DNA from: Christensenella massiliensis
Lineage (GTDB): Bacteria > Bacillota > Clostridia > Christensenellales > Christensenellaceae
Direction: 5' to 3'
Assembly: GCA_900155415.1 (NCBI GenBank)
Contig: LT700187.1
Location: 1,364,001 to 1,428,000, forward strand
DNA: 64,000 nucleotides
Shown: piece after piece, positions 61,549-64,000 of the stretch
How positions within the stretch are numbered: position 1 is the stretch's first letter
Layout: every line of letters starts with the position of its first letter
The notes under the pieces: generated by a model
Seen by the model: only the letters and a program-made list of their open reading frames with translations
What the model was told of the DNA's origin: nothing
Databases searched by the model: none
Made by a program: the position numbers and the translations under genes

Positions 61549-63297
61549 TCAAATATGGATAGCGCCCGTGCTTGCTCCGAGGAAAGCTTCCATCAGCGCT
61601 TCCGAGAGCGTGGGGTGAGCGTGGACCATGTTGCCGGCTGCTGCCGCTGTCGCTTCAAGATTCATAGCGGCAACTGCTTCATGAATCAAGCTGGATGCCT
61701 CAGGACCAATGATATGGACTCCCAATATTTCTCCATATGCAGCGTCAACAACGACCTTTACAAAGCCCTCGCTTTCACTGAGCGTCAGAGCTTTGCCATT
61801 CGCTGCAAAAGGAAATTTGAATGTCTTGACCGTATAGCCGGCTTCCTTAGCTTTTTCCTCCGTCATACCGACAAAGGCGATTTCGGGTTCCGTAAAGATA
61901 CAGGAGGGGATAATGACCTTTTCTTCCTCCTGATGATTGCCAAACAAATAATTTACTGCAATCTCACCCTGCTTGGAGGCCTCATGAGCCAGCATATAAC
62001 CGCCTGTGATGTCACCGATTGCATATACGGTTTCGTTTGAGGTGCACATTGTATCGTCGACCACTACGGTGCCTTTGGGAGTGCGCTCTAAATCGAGTGC
62101 TGCAAAAGCCGTATCGACCGTGCGTCTCCCAACCGCTTCAAGAATCATCTCACACTCGACGGTTTCACCGTTTTCAAGCTCCAGAGCATTCAGCTTGCCC
62201 TGCTTCTTCACGGCCTTTGTTCCGATGCCGTTGATGATCCTCACACCTTTTGCCTGCAAGGAAGAGGCCAAAAGCGAAGAGATTTCTTTATCGACCATAG
62301 GAACGATCGTAGGCATCAGTTCGATGATTGTGACTGAGACGCCAAAGGAAGCAAAGATATTTGCGATCTCGCAGCCAATCACGCCGCCGCCGATGATTGC
62401 AAGGCTTTCCGGAAGCGCCTCAATCGAAAGCAGTTCATCGGTCGTCAGGATAGTAACGTCGCTGTCCACATTTTGTAAAACGTGGAGCGGAGTCGTACCG
62501 GTTGCAAGAAGGATATATCCTGTCGTGAGCGTTTCATCTCCGACCGTTACCGTATGTCCATCCTTGCAGACTGCCTCGCCCTTGTAAAGCGTTACGCCGT
62601 TCTTTTTCAAAAGGGCGCCCACACCGCCTGTCAGTTGCTTGACGATACTGTCCTTGCGCGCCATGATCTTAGACCAGTCAAAACCTACTTTCTCAGCGCA
62701 GAGGCCGTAGATGTCAGCGTTTTTCATTTTGTTATACTGATTTGCACTGGTATACAGTGCCTTTGTAGGAATACATCCCCGGTTAAGGCAAGTTCCGCCA
62801 AGCTCATCTTTTTCTACGACCGCAACTCTCGCGCCGAGCTGTGCCGCCTTGATCGCAGCGACATATCCGCCGGGGCCTGCGCCTATGACGGTGAGATCAT
62901 AAGAATAACCGCTCGTATCAAGCTTTGCCCTTGCGGAAACTTCTTTCTTTTCCGGTTTAGGAGCGGCAGGGGCAGAGGCGGCAGGCGCAGCTGCGGATGC
63001 TTTTTCCGGTTGTGCGGCAGACGCAGTGGGAACGGATACATCCGGGATATCTTCGCCCTCTTCTCCAATAAAGCACAGCGGGGTGCCGATCGGAACGGTC
63101 TCGCCCTCCTGCACAAAGATCTTGAGCAATTTGCCCGGTTTGTCGTAATAATCCTCGGCGTTGGAAGCCTTTCCGGTTTCGGCCTCAAATAAACTTTCGC
63201 CTTTATCAACAAAATCGCCCTCTTGGAAATACCACCGGGTGATGGTCCCTTCAGTCATAGACATATCAAACTGGGGCATATTTACTATTTTTCCCAT
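61549..63297 (-). CDS. lpdA: Dihydrolipoyl dehydrogenase (E3) with N-terminal lipoyl domain
   Basis: 582 residues. Residues 1-80 are a lipoyl domain (MPQFDMSMTEGTITRW, lipoyl-Lys in EAETGKAS), then an Ala/Pro hinge, then the flavoprotein: FAD motif LTVIGAGPGGYVAA, redox disulfide GGTCLNRGCIPTK, NAD motif IIGGGVIGCEIA and C-terminal HAHPTLSEA with the catalytic His-Glu. It reoxidises dihydrolipoamide of a 2-oxoacid dehydrogenase complex. It lies 18 bases after the E2 gene. Fusion of the lipoyl domain to E3 is known in Gram-positive complexes. Confidence 0.95.
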   Translation of the reverse strand: MGKIVNMPQFDMSMTEGTITRWYFQEGDFVDKGESLFEAETGKASNAEDYYDKPGKLLKIFVQEGETVPIGTPLCFIGEEGEDIPDVSVPTASAAQPEKASAAAPAASAPAAPKPEKKEVSARAKLDTSGYSYDLTVIGAGPGGYVAAIKAAQLGARVAVVEKDELGGTCLNRGCIPTKALYTSANQYNKMKNADIYGLCAEKVGFDWSKIMARKDSIVKQLTGGVGALLKKNGVTLYKGEAVCKDGHTVTVGDETLTTGYILLATGTTPLHVLQNVDSDVTILTTDELLSIEALPESLAIIGGGVIGCEIANIFASFGVSVTIIELMPTIVPMVDKEISSLLASSLQAKGVRIINGIGTKAVKKQGKLNALELENGETVECEMILEAVGRRTVDTAFAALDLERTPKGTVVVDDTMCTSNETVYAIGDITGGYMLAHEASKQGEIAVNYLFGNHQEEEKVIIPSCIFTEPEIAFVGMTEEKAKEAGYTVKTFKFPFAANGKALTLSESEGFVKVVVDAAYGEILGVHIIGPEASSLIHEAVAAMNLEATAAAAGNMVHAHPTLSEALMEAFLGASTGAIHI

Positions 63298-63315
63298 AAT
63301 TTACTCTATCCTTTC

Positions 63316-64000
63316 TTAATTTTGCTCTTCTTCGAAAATGACCTCTGCCCGGTCGAATACCTCTTGCACTGCCGCCATGAATTTCCCGCCGACCGCACCG
63401 TCAAGATGCCTATGGTCGAACGTATAGCTCAAAGTCATGACCGGATGGATTCCAATGTTTCCGTCAACTGCCACGACCTTGTCAACAGTACGCCCGATTC
63501 CGACGATCGCGCTTTCGGGAATATTGATGATCGGAGTAAAATGGTCTACGGGGAAGCCGCCGAGGTTAGAGATGGTGAAAGTTCCCCCTGTGATATCCGC
63601 CGTCGGAAGCTTTCCTTCTCTGCCCTTGGCCACTAATTCCGCACGTTCCTTCGTGATCTCTTTCAGCGTTTTCCGGTCGGCATCCTTAATATTGGGAACA
63701 ATCAGGCCATCCTCAGGCATTGCCACGGCAAGACCAACGTTGATGTGCTTATGGATCACGATACCATCGTCGGTAAACGTAGAATTTACGATAGGACACT
63801 CCTTTAATGCGGTTGCAAATAATTTGATGAATACATCGGAAAAGGTCGGCTTGATCTCGCCCGCTTCCAAGCACTTTTTCTTATAGTCGCTGAATGCTTT
63901 TTTGAGAGCGAACATATCATACTCCGAATGCAGGGTATACTGGGGGATCGTATCCATACTGGCTTTCATAGATTTTGCGATCACCTTCCGGATACCGCTC
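63316..64000 (-). CDS. 2-oxoacid dehydrogenase E2 (dihydrolipoyl acyltransferase), C-terminal part, cut by the window
   Basis: The frame stays open to base 63999, so the N-terminal part, including any lipoyl and E1/E3-binding domains, lies outside. Visible is the catalytic domain: IRKVIAKSMKAS, PNIKDADRKTL, FTISNLGGFPVDHFTPIIN and the active-site block YTFDHRHLDGAVGGKF (DHRxxDG, His and Asp present). Whether the complex acts on pyruvate, acetoin or a branched-chain acid cannot be told without E1. Confidence 0.93.
   Translation of the reverse strand, partial: SGIRKVIAKSMKASMDTIPQYTLHSEYDMFALKKAFSDYKKKCLEAGEIKPTFSDVFIKLFATALKECPIVNSTFTDDGIVIHKHINVGLAVAMPEDGLIVPNIKDADRKTLKEITKERAELVAKGREGKLPTADITGGTFTISNLGGFPVDHFTPIINIPESAIVGIGRTVDKVVAVDGNIGIHPVMTLSYTFDHRHLDGAVGGKFMAAVQEVFDRAEVIFEEEQN

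Overview
The window looks like chromosome of an anaerobic Gram-positive bacterium of the Clostridia, of moderate G+C (about 50-55% by eye). A Christensenella-like lineage would fit, but that is inference. The evidence is the gene set: FtsH, MreB/Mbl and LytR-CpsA-Psr envelope proteins, long-form HPF, CarD, RecD2, PopT (DUF368), a minimal SmsC-SmsB Fe-S assembly pair, an O2-sensitive glycyl radical enzyme with its activase, and strong AGGAGG-type ribosome binding sites. There are no phage, transposon, CRISPR or plasmid genes.

Layout. 1-9.3 kb is housekeeping: the end of ftsH, a PHP phosphoesterase, a divergent prs, a PT-repeat membrane-anchored surface protein, yfcE, a phosphohexomutase (minus strand), mreB/mbl and an LCP ligase. 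9.6-24.1 kb is a large sugar-uptake and catabolism locus: two LacI regulators, a complete ABC importer (lipoprotein, double ATPase, two permeases), two TIM-barrel isomerase/epimerases, a GATase-like protein, a DUF4432 mutarotase-like protein, a BtpA-family protein, a PfkB kinase and an FGGY kinase. Copies of one palindrome, TTTAAAGCGCTTTAAA, lie before lacI-1, lacI-2 and the transporter, so they are very likely the operators of one regulon. 24.3-32.6 kb is housekeeping again: a TtcA-like protein, popT, metK-recD2-comF, smsC-smsB and hpf. Two LexA-type boxes lie between popT and metK.

33.3-39.4 kb is a polyamine operon (speA, speE, speB, carboxyspermidine dehydrogenase, carboxyspermidine decarboxylase). 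In front of it is a roughly 400-nt structured, promoter- and terminator-bounded RNA that I cannot assign. 39.6-49.1 kb holds secA, a frameshifted small membrane protein, two tandem small paralogues, a merR gene with its own 19-bp-spacer promoter, def, a FUSC-family membrane protein, prfB without the programmed frameshift, tRNA-Met and carD. 49.2-51.4 kb holds a carboxylesterase and an HD hydrolase.

51.5-60 kb is the most unusual part. A glycyl radical enzyme and its activating enzyme are flanked by two paralogous TPR proteins, a DUF4037 protein, a DUF4125 protein, a small Cys-tailed protein and a C_GCAxxG_C_C protein. The enzyme has a C-x-E active site, so it is not a pyruvate formate-lyase, and its substrate is unknown. 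A strong promoter and a 280-nt leader precede the activase. The window closes with a GH88/GH105-like hydrolase, a possible LacI remnant, and on the minus strand the end of a 2-oxoacid dehydrogenase operon (E2, then a lipoyl-domain E3).

Main candidates for something undescribed are the GRE-TPR-DUF4037-DUF4125 locus, the large RNA before speA, the LexA-box element, and the sugar regulon with its unknown substrate.
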